DNA of 64,000 bases from an uncultured Collinsella sp. (lineage in GTDB: Bacteria > Actinomycetota > Coriobacteriia > Coriobacteriales > Coriobacteriaceae), in contig UQHS01000003.1 in assembly GCA_900540845.1 (NCBI GenBank), forward strand, positions 62,001 to 126,000, written 5' to 3'. Positions 34,255-42,922 of this stretch are shown here, piece after piece. The notes beneath the pieces were generated by a model. It searched no databases, had not been told where the DNA came from, and was given only the letters and a program-made list of their open reading frames with translations. A program made the translations under genes and the position numbers. Position 1 is the first letter of the stretch; each line of letters opens with the position of its first letter.

Positions 34255-35166
34255 ATGAGCGCAACACCTTTGCTCAACATCGCCGGCCTCACCGCCTCGG
34301 TGGACGAAAAGACCATCCTGCACGGCATCGACCTTACCGTCGCCGCCGGCGAGACCCACGTCCTCATGGGCCCCAACGGCGCAGGTAAATCCACCATGGG
34401 TCACGTCATCATGGGTGACCCGGTCTACACCGTCAACCAGGGCACCATCACCTTCGACGGCGCCGACATCACCGACCTCTCCCCCGACAAGCGCTCCCGC
34501 GCGGGCCTGTTCCTCTCCTTCCAGGCACCCGTCGAGATTCCCGGCATGCCGCTGTCCAGCTTCCTGCGCGCGCAAATCGCCGGCCGCCCCGGCCTGGAGA
34601 TGAAGGGCAAGGAGTTCCGCCGTCGCGTGAAGGAGCTCGCCGCAGAGCTCAACATGGACACCGCCTATCTCAACCGCGAGCTCGGCGTCGGCTTCTCCGG
34701 CGGCGAGAAGAAAAAGGTCGAGATGCTCCAGCTGCTGCTGCTCCAGCCCAAGCTCGCCATCCTCGATGAGACCGACTCCGGCCTCGACGTCGACGCCCTC
34801 GGCGTCGTGTCGCGTGGCATGGACGCCTACCGTCGCTCCACCGACGGCTCGCTCGTCATCATCACTCACAACACGCGCATCCTCGAGCACCTCAAGGTCG
34901 ACCGCGTCCACGTGATGGTCAACGGCCGCATCGTGCGCGAAGACGACGCCTCCCTCATCCCCTGGATCGACGCGAACGGCTTCGACTCCTTCGAGCGCGA
35001 GGCCGCCGAGCAGCTCGCCGAGCAGGCTGAGGCTTCCGCAAGCGCCGAGCCCGTCGTCGACCCCGTTCGCGCGGCGGCGGCAAACCTCGGCGCCGGCATG
35101 GTGCAGTCCCTGCGCGCCACACTCGACGCGGACGGCCCCACCTGCGGCTCCACGAACGCTCAGTAG
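34255..35166 (+). CDS. sufC: SUF Fe-S assembly ATPase SufC
   Basis: ABC-type ATPase that powers the SufBCD scaffold. Walker A MGPNGAGKST (about residues 42-51), signature GFSGGEKKK, Walker B KLAILDETDSGLD and the switch IITHN are all intact. At 303 residues it is longer than the usual 250: about 50 Ala/Glu-rich residues follow the domain end, of unknown role. First gene of sufCBDSU; 12 bases separate it from sufB. Confidence 0.96.
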   Translation: MSATPLLNIAGLTASVDEKTILHGIDLTVAAGETHVLMGPNGAGKSTMGHVIMGDPVYTVNQGTITFDGADITDLSPDKRSRAGLFLSFQAPVEIPGMPLSSFLRAQIAGRPGLEMKGKEFRRRVKELAAELNMDTAYLNRELGVGFSGGEKKKVEMLQLLLLQPKLAILDETDSGLDVDALGVVSRGMDAYRRSTDGSLVIITHNTRILEHLKVDRVHVMVNGRIVREDDASLIPWIDANGFDSFEREAAEQLAEQAEASASAEPVVDPVRAAAANLGAGMVQSLRATLDADGPTCGSTNAQ

Positions 35167-35178
35167 GAGGCCCCGCTC

Positions 35179-36591
35179 ATGGCAAAGAACCGCACCGAGG
35201 TCGCGGACATCGACCGCAGCCTCTACGACTTCTCATACGGCGAGGAGGGCTTCGAGCGCCTCGATGCCGGCCTCACGCCCGACATCGTGCGTGAGATCTC
35301 CGAGCGCAAAGACGAGCCCGCGTGGATGCTCGAGCGTCGCCTCAAGTCCCTCGAGATCTACCACAGCATGCCCAACCCCACCTGGGGTCCGGGCATCGAG
35401 GGCCTCGACATGGACCACATCGTCACCTACGTCAAACCCAACACCGACCAAAAGGCCGACTGGGACTCCGTCCCCGACGACATCAAGAACACCTTCGAGC
35501 GCCTGGGCATCCCCGAGGCCGAGCGCAGCTATCTCGCCGGCGTGGGCGCGCAGTACGACTCCGAGCTCGTCTACCACAACATGCAAGACACCGCATCCAA
35601 GATGGGCATCGTCTACTCCGGCATCGAGGAGGCGCTGCACGAGCCCAAGTGGGAAGCCATCATCCGCGAGAAGTTCATGACGCTCATCCCGCCGACGGAC
35701 CACAAATTCGCCGCCCTGCACGGCGCCGTGTGGTCGGGAGGCTCATTCGTCTACGTGCCTGCGGGCGTCAAGCTCGACTTCCCGCTGCAGAGCTACTTCC
35801 GCCTCAACGCCGCGGGCGCCGGCCAGTTCGAGCACACGCTCATCATCGTGGAGGACGACGCCAACCTGCACTTCATCGAGGGCTGCTCGGCCCCCAAGTA
35901 CAACGTGGCGAACCTCCACGCGGGCGCCGTCGAGCTCTTTGTGGGCAAGCGCGCCCACCTGCGCTATTCGACCATCGAGAACTGGTCGAAGAACATGTAC
36001 AACCTCAACACCAAACGCGCGCGCTGCGAGGAGGAGGGCGAGATCGAGTGGATCTCCGGCTCCTTCGGCAGCCACGTGGGCTACCTGTACCCCATGAGCG
36101 TGCTCGCCGGCCGCAAGAGCCGCTCGAGCTTCACCGGCATCACCTTCGCGGGCGCAGGGCAAAACCTCGACACCGGCTGCAAGGTCGTGCTCGGCGCGCC
36201 CGACACCACCGCGACCGTCGAGACCAAGTCCATCTCCAAGGGCGGCGGCATCTCCACGTTCCGCAGCTCCATTGTGGCCACGCCTGCGGCCGAGGGCTCC
36301 GCGGCAAGCGTGTCGTGCCAGTCGCTCATGCTCGACGACATCTCCCGTTCCGATACCATCCCCGCGATGGACATCCGGGCAAAGAACGTCGACATCGGGC
36401 ACGAGGCCACGATCGGGCGCATCGGCGACGACAAGGTGTTCTACCTCATGAGCCGCGGAATCTCCGAGGAGGAGGCCCGCACCATGATCGTGAACGGCTT
36501 CGCCAACCCCGTTTCGAAGGAGCTCCCGCTCGAGTACGCGGTCGAGATGAACAACCTGATCAAGCTCGAGATGGAAGGGGCAATCGGCTAA
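35179..36591 (+). CDS. sufB: SUF Fe-S scaffold protein SufB
   Basis: Scaffold subunit on which Fe-S clusters are built with SufC and SufD. The 470-residue length and motifs (HNMQDTASKMGIVYSG, ALHGAVWSGGSFVYVPAGV, HFIEGCSAPKYNVANLHAG, IENWSKNMYNLNTKRA) match SufB closely. The conserved Cys in EGCSAP and in SCQSLMLDD are present, as is the C-terminal EYAVEMNNLIKLEMEGAIG. Its stop overlaps the sufD start (TAATG), giving translational coupling. Confidence 0.97.
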   Translation: MAKNRTEVADIDRSLYDFSYGEEGFERLDAGLTPDIVREISERKDEPAWMLERRLKSLEIYHSMPNPTWGPGIEGLDMDHIVTYVKPNTDQKADWDSVPDDIKNTFERLGIPEAERSYLAGVGAQYDSELVYHNMQDTASKMGIVYSGIEEALHEPKWEAIIREKFMTLIPPTDHKFAALHGAVWSGGSFVYVPAGVKLDFPLQSYFRLNAAGAGQFEHTLIIVEDDANLHFIEGCSAPKYNVANLHAGAVELFVGKRAHLRYSTIENWSKNMYNLNTKRARCEEEGEIEWISGSFGSHVGYLYPMSVLAGRKSRSSFTGITFAGAGQNLDTGCKVVLGAPDTTATVETKSISKGGGISTFRSSIVATPAAEGSAASVSCQSLMLDDISRSDTIPAMDIRAKNVDIGHEATIGRIGDDKVFYLMSRGISEEEARTMIVNGFANPVSKELPLEYAVEMNNLIKLEMEGAIG

Positions 36592-37853
36592 TGAATATGG
36601 ACGGAATGACCATTCGCCATGCCTCGGCGATGCCGGCGTCCACGTGGAGCTGGCTCAAGATGAACGACACCACCATCAAGATCGCAGACGGTCTTGAGCG
36701 CGACTGCCAAGTTGAGATCGATGCGGCAGGGGCGCTGGACAACACCACGAGCTTTGAGGGCTCCCTCGCGCGCCTCCAGGAGCGCCTGGACGCCGCCCGC
36801 GTCAAGGCCGAGCCCGATGCGCGCGCCATGTGCACCGCAGCCACGAGTGCCGATCGCGGCGCCGAGGACCTCGACGTGCCGGCGCTCTCCACCTACGAGA
36901 AGCGCGCCACGCTTTCCGAGATGGCAGGCGACGTCGCAGCCGACTTCGAGACCGGTGTGGGCATCGACGCCCGCTCCTACCTCAACTTCCTCGCCGGCGG
37001 CACCGCGGTGCTTGCCGCCGATGCCGGCGAGACTGAGCATGCCGACATCCGCGTCACGGCGAAGGACGGCACGGCGTCGGGCGCGAGCATCGACATCATC
37101 GCGGAGGAGGGCGCCACGTTCACGGCGACCATCTCACTCGACTCCACCGCGACAGGCCCCGCATTCATGGGTTCGACCCTGCGCGTCTTCGCTGCACGCG
37201 ATGCGCGCGTCGACCTCACGGTCTACGTGACCGCGAGCGACGCCGTGACCCTCGTGGAGGACTCCGGCTTCGTGCTCGACGAGGGCGCCCGCGTGAACGT
37301 GCGCCATGTCGTGCTCTCCGGCGGCTTCACGGCAACCGGACTTACCGCCGACCTGCGCGGAGACCGCAGCCGCATCGACGTGGAGACGAGCTATCTCGCC
37401 TCCGGTTCCCAACAGCGAGATTTCAACTACGTCATCCGCCACCGCGGCCGCAAGACCATCTCCAACATGGACGCGAACGGCGTGCTGGCGGGCAGCTCCA
37501 AAAAATGCCTGCGCGGAACCATCGACCTCATCCACGGCGCCAAGGGGGCGGAGGGCAACGAGCGCGAAACCGTCCTGCTCGCCAACCGCGGCGTGGACAA
37601 CAAGACCATCCCCACCATCCTGTGCGATGAGGACGACGTCGCCGGCAACCATGGAGCAACCATTGGCCATGTGCGCCCCGAGCAGCTCTTTTATGCAGCC
37701 TGCCGCGGCCTCTCGCAAGAGCAGACCGAGGCGCTGTTCCTCTCCGCCAAACTTGAGGATGCCGCGCTCAACGCCCCCAACGAGGACATGCGCTTCAACG
37801 TCATCAGGCTGGGAAATGAGATCATCGACAACTTTGAGGAGGAAATCGCGTGA
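36591..37853 (+). CDS. sufD: SUF Fe-S assembly protein SufD
   Basis: Partner of SufB in the SufBC2D scaffold. The 420-residue product starts at the ATG that overlaps the sufB stop; the much longer open frame upstream (to 35322) only shadows sufB. The C-terminal half shows the beta-helix signature AGSSKKCLRGTIDLIHGAKG, LANRGVDNKTIPTILCDEDDVAGNHGA and the family-typical GHVRPEQLFYAACRGL. The N-terminal half is divergent, as is usual for SufD. The stop overlaps the sufS start. Confidence 0.93.
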   Translation: MNMDGMTIRHASAMPASTWSWLKMNDTTIKIADGLERDCQVEIDAAGALDNTTSFEGSLARLQERLDAARVKAEPDARAMCTAATSADRGAEDLDVPALSTYEKRATLSEMAGDVAADFETGVGIDARSYLNFLAGGTAVLAADAGETEHADIRVTAKDGTASGASIDIIAEEGATFTATISLDSTATGPAFMGSTLRVFAARDARVDLTVYVTASDAVTLVEDSGFVLDEGARVNVRHVVLSGGFTATGLTADLRGDRSRIDVETSYLASGSQQRDFNYVIRHRGRKTISNMDANGVLAGSSKKCLRGTIDLIHGAKGAEGNERETVLLANRGVDNKTIPTILCDEDDVAGNHGATIGHVRPEQLFYAACRGLSQEQTEALFLSAKLEDAALNAPNEDMRFNVIRLGNEIIDNFEEEIA

Positions 37854-39193
37854 TTGACACCGACAACGTCTCCTGCGACACCTGCACCGCCCCGTCCGAG
37901 TTCGTCTTCGACGCGTCGGATGAGATGAGCCGCTCCTGGCCGCGCGTGGATATCGAGCTCAACCCGTTCAAGGGGTCGTTTCCCCTGCTCGCCCAGCGCG
38001 AGGACATCGCCTTCCTCGACAGTGGCGCCACCGCGCAACGCCCGAGCTGCGTGCTCGATGCGCAAAAGAGCTTCTACGAGACAATGAACGCCAACCCCCT
38101 GCGCGGCCTGTATTCGCTCTCTGTCGAGGCCACCGAGGCCATCGCCAAGGTGCGCTCGCAGATCGCCGAGCTTTTGGGTGCCGTCGATGAGCGCGGTCGC
38201 GCCCGTGCAAACGAGGTCGTGTTCTGCCGCAACACGAGTGAAGCGCTGAACATTGTCGCCAAGGGCTTCGCCCCACACGTGCTCCAGCCCGGCGACGAGG
38301 TCGTGATCTCCATCATGGAGCACCACTCCAACCTCATCCCCTGGCAGCAGGTATGCCGCGCCACCGGCGCGAGCCTCGTCTACCTCTACCCCACCAAGAC
38401 CGGGCAGATCACCGACGAGGAAATCGCCGCAAAGATCGGCCCCAAGACGAAGATCGTGTCGTGCGGGCACGTGTCAAACGTCCTCGGCGTGGAGAACCCC
38501 ATCGCCAAGCTGGCGCATGCCGCCCACGCCCACGGCGCGTACATGGTGGTCGACGCCGCCCAATCCGTGCCGCACATGCCCGTGAACGTGCACGAGCTCG
38601 GCGCCGATTTCCTCGCCTTCTCCGCCCACAAGGCCTTGGGCCCCATGGGCGTGGGTGTGCTATGGGGTCGCGCCGACCTACTCGATCGCACCGACCCGGT
38701 CTACACGGGTGGCGAGATGATCGACTCCGTCACCGAGCAGGGCGCGACCTGGGCCCCCGTTCCCGAGAAGTTCGAGGCCGGCACGCAGGACGCCGCAGGC
38801 ATTTACGCCACGGGCGTCGCACTCGACTACCTCGTGAACACGGTTGGCTACGACGCGATCGCCGAGCGCGAGCGTGCGCTCGTCCACTACGCCATGAGCC
38901 GCATGGTCGAGCTGCCCTATGTGGACATCATCGGTTCGATCTACTGGGACCAGCACCACGGCGCTATCAGCTTCAACATCCGCGGCATCCATCCGCATGA
39001 CGTCGCGAGCATCATGGACATGGATGGCGTCTGCATCCGCGCGGGGCACCACTGCGCCCAGCCGCTGCTCACCTGGCTTCAGGTCGAGAACCTCGCCTGT
39101 TGCCGCGCCAGCATCGCCTTCTACAACGACAAGCACGACATCGACCGCTTCATCGACAGCCTCGCCCACGTTTGGACGACCTTCAACGGGTAG
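37850..39193 (+). CDS. sufS: Cysteine desulfurase SufS
   Basis: PLP enzyme that takes sulfur from cysteine for Fe-S assembly. Lys261 in FSAHKALGPMG binds PLP, and Cys402 in RAGHHCAQPL is the persulfide residue. Group II features (GHVSNVLGV, EHHSN) are clear. The GTG start overlaps the sufD stop. The 447-residue length includes a 40-residue N-terminal extension not typical of the family, holding two cysteines (CDTC) of unknown role. Works with SufU encoded next. Confidence 0.95.
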   Translation: MIDTDNVSCDTCTAPSEFVFDASDEMSRSWPRVDIELNPFKGSFPLLAQREDIAFLDSGATAQRPSCVLDAQKSFYETMNANPLRGLYSLSVEATEAIAKVRSQIAELLGAVDERGRARANEVVFCRNTSEALNIVAKGFAPHVLQPGDEVVISIMEHHSNLIPWQQVCRATGASLVYLYPTKTGQITDEEIAAKIGPKTKIVSCGHVSNVLGVENPIAKLAHAAHAHGAYMVVDAAQSVPHMPVNVHELGADFLAFSAHKALGPMGVGVLWGRADLLDRTDPVYTGGEMIDSVTEQGATWAPVPEKFEAGTQDAAGIYATGVALDYLVNTVGYDAIAERERALVHYAMSRMVELPYVDIIGSIYWDQHHGAISFNIRGIHPHDVASIMDMDGVCIRAGHHCAQPLLTWLQVENLACCRASIAFYNDKHDIDRFIDSLAHVWTTFNG

Positions 39194-39313
39194 GCTCGTC
39201 TATCAGCCCACCTCAGATAGGGGGGGGGTGCAGGCACTCCATTGAGGTGGGCCCGCATGCGCCTTGATTTGGCGTCTGCCCCATTTGAGACCAGATGAAC
39301 GGAAAGGACCCAC

Positions 39314-39736
39314 ATGGGCAACTTGTACAGCTCCGCCTCCTTCATGGAGCACAACACGCATCCCGACTACAAGTACGAGATGGACGCCCCCACCCACACG
39401 CACGACGGCATCAACCCCAGCTGCGGCGATGAGCTCACGCTCTCCCTGCGCGTGGAGAACGGCGTCATCGAGGAGGCGGCGTTCACTGGGCACGGCTGCG
39501 CCATCTCGCAGGCCTCGGCAGACATCATGGCCGAGCTCATCACCGGCGAGACGGTCGAAGAGGCACGTCGCCTCTCGGGGCTCTTCCTCGCCATGATCCG
39601 CGGCGAGGAGCTCTCCGAGGACGACATCGAGGACCTCGACGAAGCCGCCCAGCTCAAAGACATCTCGCACATGCCCGCGCGCGTCAAGTGCGCCGAGCTC
39701 GCCTGGCGCACGCTCGACGGCATGCTCGACGCCTAG
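39314..39736 (+). CDS. sufU: SufU, zinc-dependent sulfur relay/scaffold protein
   Basis: IscU-fold protein of 140 residues that accepts sulfur from SufS in Gram-positive-type SUF systems. The ligands are in place: Cys37 with Asp39 in NPSCGDE, Cys62 in GHGCAIS and Cys126 in RVKCAELAW, as is the insertion between the second and third cysteines typical of SufU. It is last in the operon after a 120-base gap containing a nine-G run; ATG preceded by GGAAAGGACCCAC. Confidence 0.95.
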   Translation: MGNLYSSASFMEHNTHPDYKYEMDAPTHTHDGINPSCGDELTLSLRVENGVIEEAAFTGHGCAISQASADIMAELITGETVEEARRLSGLFLAMIRGEELSEDDIEDLDEAAQLKDISHMPARVKCAELAWRTLDGMLDA

Positions 39737-39779
39737 ATGCCCTGAGGCGAGACACGCCATCCCCCCTCTTGAGGTGAAC

Positions 39780-40433
39780 ATGCTGCAACAGATCGCGACA
39801 TATTTTGCCGAGCGTTGGCCCGAATGGCTGACGCTCGTCGTGGAGCACCTGTGGATCAGCGGGCTGGCCATCCTCACCGCGGTTCTCATCGCCGTCCCCC
39901 TTGGCATCGCCTGCAGCGGCCGCGCATGGGCGGAGCGCCTGGCCACCGGCGTCACGGGCATCCTTCGCGTCATCCCGAGTCTCGCGGTGCTCATCCTCTG
40001 CGTTCCTGTCCTGGGCGTGGGCGATCTCCCCGCCGTGATCGCGCTCACCGTCCTGGCCATCCCGCCCATCCTCATCAACACGGCCGTTGCGTTTCGCTCC
40101 GTCCCCGCGCCCATCGTCGAGGCCGCACGTGGCATGGGCATGAACACCGTGCAGCTCTTCTTCTCCATCAAGGCCCCTCTCGCCTTCCCCCTCGCGTTCT
40201 CCGGGGTCCGCACGGCCGCAACCGAGGTCATCGCCTCCGCGACGCTCGCGGCCTACATCGGGGCGGGCGGCCTGGGGGTCCTCATCTACACGGGTCTCGG
40301 CGCCCTGCGCAACGACTTGCTTTGGATCGGTGGCATCTCCGTCGCCGTCCTATCCCTTGCGACAAATCGCCTTCTCGCCTGGATCGACCGACGCGCGCGC
40401 CGCTATGAGCAGGCGCAGGCAACGCGGGCGTAA
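39780..40433 (+). CDS. Osmoprotectant ABC importer permease (OpuCB/ProW-like)
   Basis: Membrane subunit of a glycine betaine/carnitine/choline importer. 217 residues, about six helices, with the EAA coupling motif EAARGMGMNTVQLFFSIKAPLA. The ATG at 39780 is preferred because GAGGTG lies just ahead; an in-frame GTG overlaps that site. First gene of a permease-binding protein-ATPase-permease set, the standard four-gene OpuC order with two separate permeases. Confidence 0.9.
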   Translation: MLQQIATYFAERWPEWLTLVVEHLWISGLAILTAVLIAVPLGIACSGRAWAERLATGVTGILRVIPSLAVLILCVPVLGVGDLPAVIALTVLAIPPILINTAVAFRSVPAPIVEAARGMGMNTVQLFFSIKAPLAFPLAFSGVRTAATEVIASATLAAYIGAGGLGVLIYTGLGALRNDLLWIGGISVAVLSLATNRLLAWIDRRARRYEQAQATRA

Positions 40434-40454
40434 CGCAACCCGAAAGGAATCATC

Positions 40455-41360
40455 ATGCAACCAACAGTTTCCCGTCGCAGCGCCATCACCCTATGTGGCA
40501 CCGCGGCACTCTCCATTTTAGGCGCGAGCACGCTTGCCGGTTGCTCATCCAACGACGACGGCGCGACCGTGACTGTGGGATCCAAGGCGTTCACCGAGGG
40601 CGTCATCCTCTCCGAGCTCTACGCGCTTGCCCTCGAAGACGCCGGCATCAACGTGAAGCGCTCCTTCGAGATCTCCGGCTCCCTCATCCACACCGCGCTC
40701 ACCGCAGGCGACATCGACCTGTACCCCGAGTACACCGGAACGGGCCTCATCAATGTACTCGGCATGGACCCCATCACCGATCCGCAGGAGGTATACAAGA
40801 CCGTCAAGGACGCCTACGAGCGCGAATTCAACGTGACCTGGCTCGACCAGTCCCCCGCCGCCGACGGGCAGGGCCTCGTCATCCGCACGGAGGCCGCTAA
40901 GACGTACGGCATCTCGACTATCTCCGACCTTCAAGCGCACGCCCACGAGCTGCGTTTCGCGAGCCAAGGGCAGTTCGACGAGCGCCCCGACAGCCTGCCC
41001 GCGCTCGAGGCGGTCTACGGCCCGTTCAAATGGAAAGAGCACGCGATCTTTGACGAGGGCCTCAAGTACGAGGTCCTCAAAAACGATGAGATGGACGTCA
41101 CCCCCGCCTACACCACGGAGGACCAGCTCACCGACCCGGCCTTCACCTTGCTCGAAGACGACAAGCACGTATGGCCTCCCTATAACGTCGCACCCGTCGT
41201 CCGCACGGAGGTCCTCGAGGCCAATCCCAGCATCGCCGCGGCACTCAACAAGGTCAGCGCGGCCCTCACCACCGAGGATCTCACGCGCCTCAACGCCCGC
41301 GTCGACATCGACAAAGAGGAGTACGAGGACGTCGCGCGAGATTTCTATTCCACCCTGTAG
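40455..41360 (+). CDS. Osmoprotectant-binding lipoprotein (OpuCC/ProX-like)
   Basis: Extracytoplasmic substrate-binding subunit. It begins with SRRSAITLCG, a hydrophobic stretch and the lipobox STLAGC, so it is lipid-anchored at Cys30; the two arginines could also allow Tat export. The mature part shows VGSKAFTEGVILSELYALAL, LTAGDIDLYPEYTGTGL and FDEGLKYEVLKNDEMDV, as in the OpuAC/OsmF family for quaternary amines. 301 residues. Ligand choice (glycine betaine, carnitine, choline) cannot be read from sequence here. Confidence 0.92.
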   Translation: MQPTVSRRSAITLCGTAALSILGASTLAGCSSNDDGATVTVGSKAFTEGVILSELYALALEDAGINVKRSFEISGSLIHTALTAGDIDLYPEYTGTGLINVLGMDPITDPQEVYKTVKDAYEREFNVTWLDQSPAADGQGLVIRTEAAKTYGISTISDLQAHAHELRFASQGQFDERPDSLPALEAVYGPFKWKEHAIFDEGLKYEVLKNDEMDVTPAYTTEDQLTDPAFTLLEDDKHVWPPYNVAPVVRTEVLEANPSIAAALNKVSAALTTEDLTRLNARVDIDKEEYEDVARDFYSTL

Positions 41361-41387
41361 CCCCTTTTCGATTCAAAGGATTCCCCT

Positions 41388-42152
41388 ATGAGCCCCGCAG
41401 TCGAATTCATTGACGTCACCAAGCGCTTCCCTGGCATGGGCGAACCCGCCCTCGACCACGTGAGCCTTGCCATCGAGCCCGGTGAGCTCGTCTGCGTACT
41501 CGGGACCTCCGGCGGCGGGAAGACGACCTTCATCAAGCTCATCAACCGCCTGCACGACCCCGACGAGGGAACCGTGCTCGTTCACGGGCAGGACATCTCC
41601 ACGGTGGACCCGGTCGCACTGCGCCGCGGCATCGGGTACGTAATCCAGCAGACCGGCCTGTTTCCCCACATGACCGTCGCCGAGAACATCGGCTGCGTCC
41701 CGAAGATCCTCAAGTGGGAGCCCGAGCGCATCAACCGTCGCGTGGACGAGCTGCTCGAGATGGTCCACCTCGCGCCCGCCGAGTTTCGCGATCGCTACCC
41801 CGCCCAGCTCTCGGGCGGCCAGCAACAGCGCGTTGGCCTCGTCCGCGCGCTCGCCGCGTCGCCCGACATCATGCTGCTCGATGAGCCCTTTGGAGCCATC
41901 GACGCCATCACCAGGGCCACGCTCCAAGACGAGCTCCTGCGCATCCACCGGCATAGCAACAAGACCTTCGTCTTCGTGACACACGACGTCACCGAGGCCC
42001 TCAAGCTCGGGACGAAGGTGCTCGTCGTCGACGCTGGCTGCGTCCAGCAATACGCCACGCCCGAAGAGCTCCTCGCCAACCCCGCCACCCCCTTCGTGCG
42101 CAAGCTACTCGCGACGCAAGGCTATGTTCAGGGAGGCGAACGCACCCGGTGA
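41388..42152 (+). CDS. Osmoprotectant ABC importer ATPase (OpuCA-like)
   Basis: ATP-binding subunit with Walker A GTSGGGKTT, Q-loop IQQTGLFPHMTV, signature LSGGQQQRVGLVRALA and Walker B IMLLDEPFGAID. At 254 residues it lacks the C-terminal tandem CBS domains that many OpuCA proteins use to sense ionic strength, so osmotic control must lie elsewhere. Its stop overlaps the second permease start by 4 bases. Confidence 0.93.
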   Translation: MSPAVEFIDVTKRFPGMGEPALDHVSLAIEPGELVCVLGTSGGGKTTFIKLINRLHDPDEGTVLVHGQDISTVDPVALRRGIGYVIQQTGLFPHMTVAENIGCVPKILKWEPERINRRVDELLEMVHLAPAEFRDRYPAQLSGGQQQRVGLVRALAASPDIMLLDEPFGAIDAITRATLQDELLRIHRHSNKTFVFVTHDVTEALKLGTKVLVVDAGCVQQYATPEELLANPATPFVRKLLATQGYVQGGERTR

Positions 42153-42775
42153 ACACCTTGACCTACATGACCTCGCATGCAGACCAGCTCATCGAGGCGA
42201 CTGCCGAGCACTTCACGCTGCTCTCCGTGACCATGGCGATCTCCTGCGTCGTCGCGGCTCTCATCACCCTCGCCTGCCTCAAGCACCGGCGCGTGGGCGA
42301 CGCCGTGGTCGAGGCGCTCGGAGCCGCCTACGCCATCCCCAGCCTCGCGCTGTTCGCCCTGCTCATCCCCGTGACGGGGCTCGGTTTCACCAGCGCGGTG
42401 ATCGTCATGGTCGCCTACAACCAATTCATGCTCGTCCGCAACGCCCTTGAGGGCATGCGCGGCGTCGATGCGAGCGTGATCGAGGCGGCGCGCGGCATGG
42501 GCTTCTCCAACTCCCAGGTACTTCTCAAAGTCCAGCTGCCTTTGGCGCTGCCGGCCATCATCGCGGGGGTGCGCCTCGCGTGCATCTCAACCACCGGCAT
42601 CGCCACCATCGCGGCGACCATCAACGCAGGCGGCCTTGGCATGGTGCTTCTCAGCGGCCTTCGATCCATGAACATCGAGAAGATCGTGGCCGGCACCATA
42701 TGCTGCGCCGCCCTCGCGCTGAGCTTGGACGCCCTGTGCCGCGTGCTCGAGAAGCTCGCGAGCCCTGCACGCTGA
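42149..42775 (+). CDS. Osmoprotectant ABC importer second permease (OpuCD-like)
   Basis: 208 residues, about six helices, with coupling motif EAARGMGFSNSQVLLKVQLPLALP and the family AGGLG turn. GTG start overlapping the ATPase stop. It pairs with the permease at 39780-40433 to form the heterodimeric channel. Confidence 0.9.
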   Translation: MNTLTYMTSHADQLIEATAEHFTLLSVTMAISCVVAALITLACLKHRRVGDAVVEALGAAYAIPSLALFALLIPVTGLGFTSAVIVMVAYNQFMLVRNALEGMRGVDASVIEAARGMGFSNSQVLLKVQLPLALPAIIAGVRLACISTTGIATIAATINAGGLGMVLLSGLRSMNIEKIVAGTICCAALALSLDALCRVLEKLASPAR

Positions 42776-42922
42776 TCGCCCCACCGCCCCACGCCGAGAT
42801 GTGAACGGCACGTATCTATCTTGTGCTCGCCACCAATTGTTCCTCATATTGACATGTTCTGGGTACACTGTGGTAACGGGCGCGCGCGTGCACGCCCCGA
42901 CGATGTTCCCGGAGGCTTGCGC

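Noticed and set aside
35322..36590. 5' part of an 843-codon frame ending at the sufD stop
   Set aside because: This portion is the out-of-frame shadow of sufB (Arg/His/Pro-rich); sufD starts at the ATG overlapping the sufB stop.
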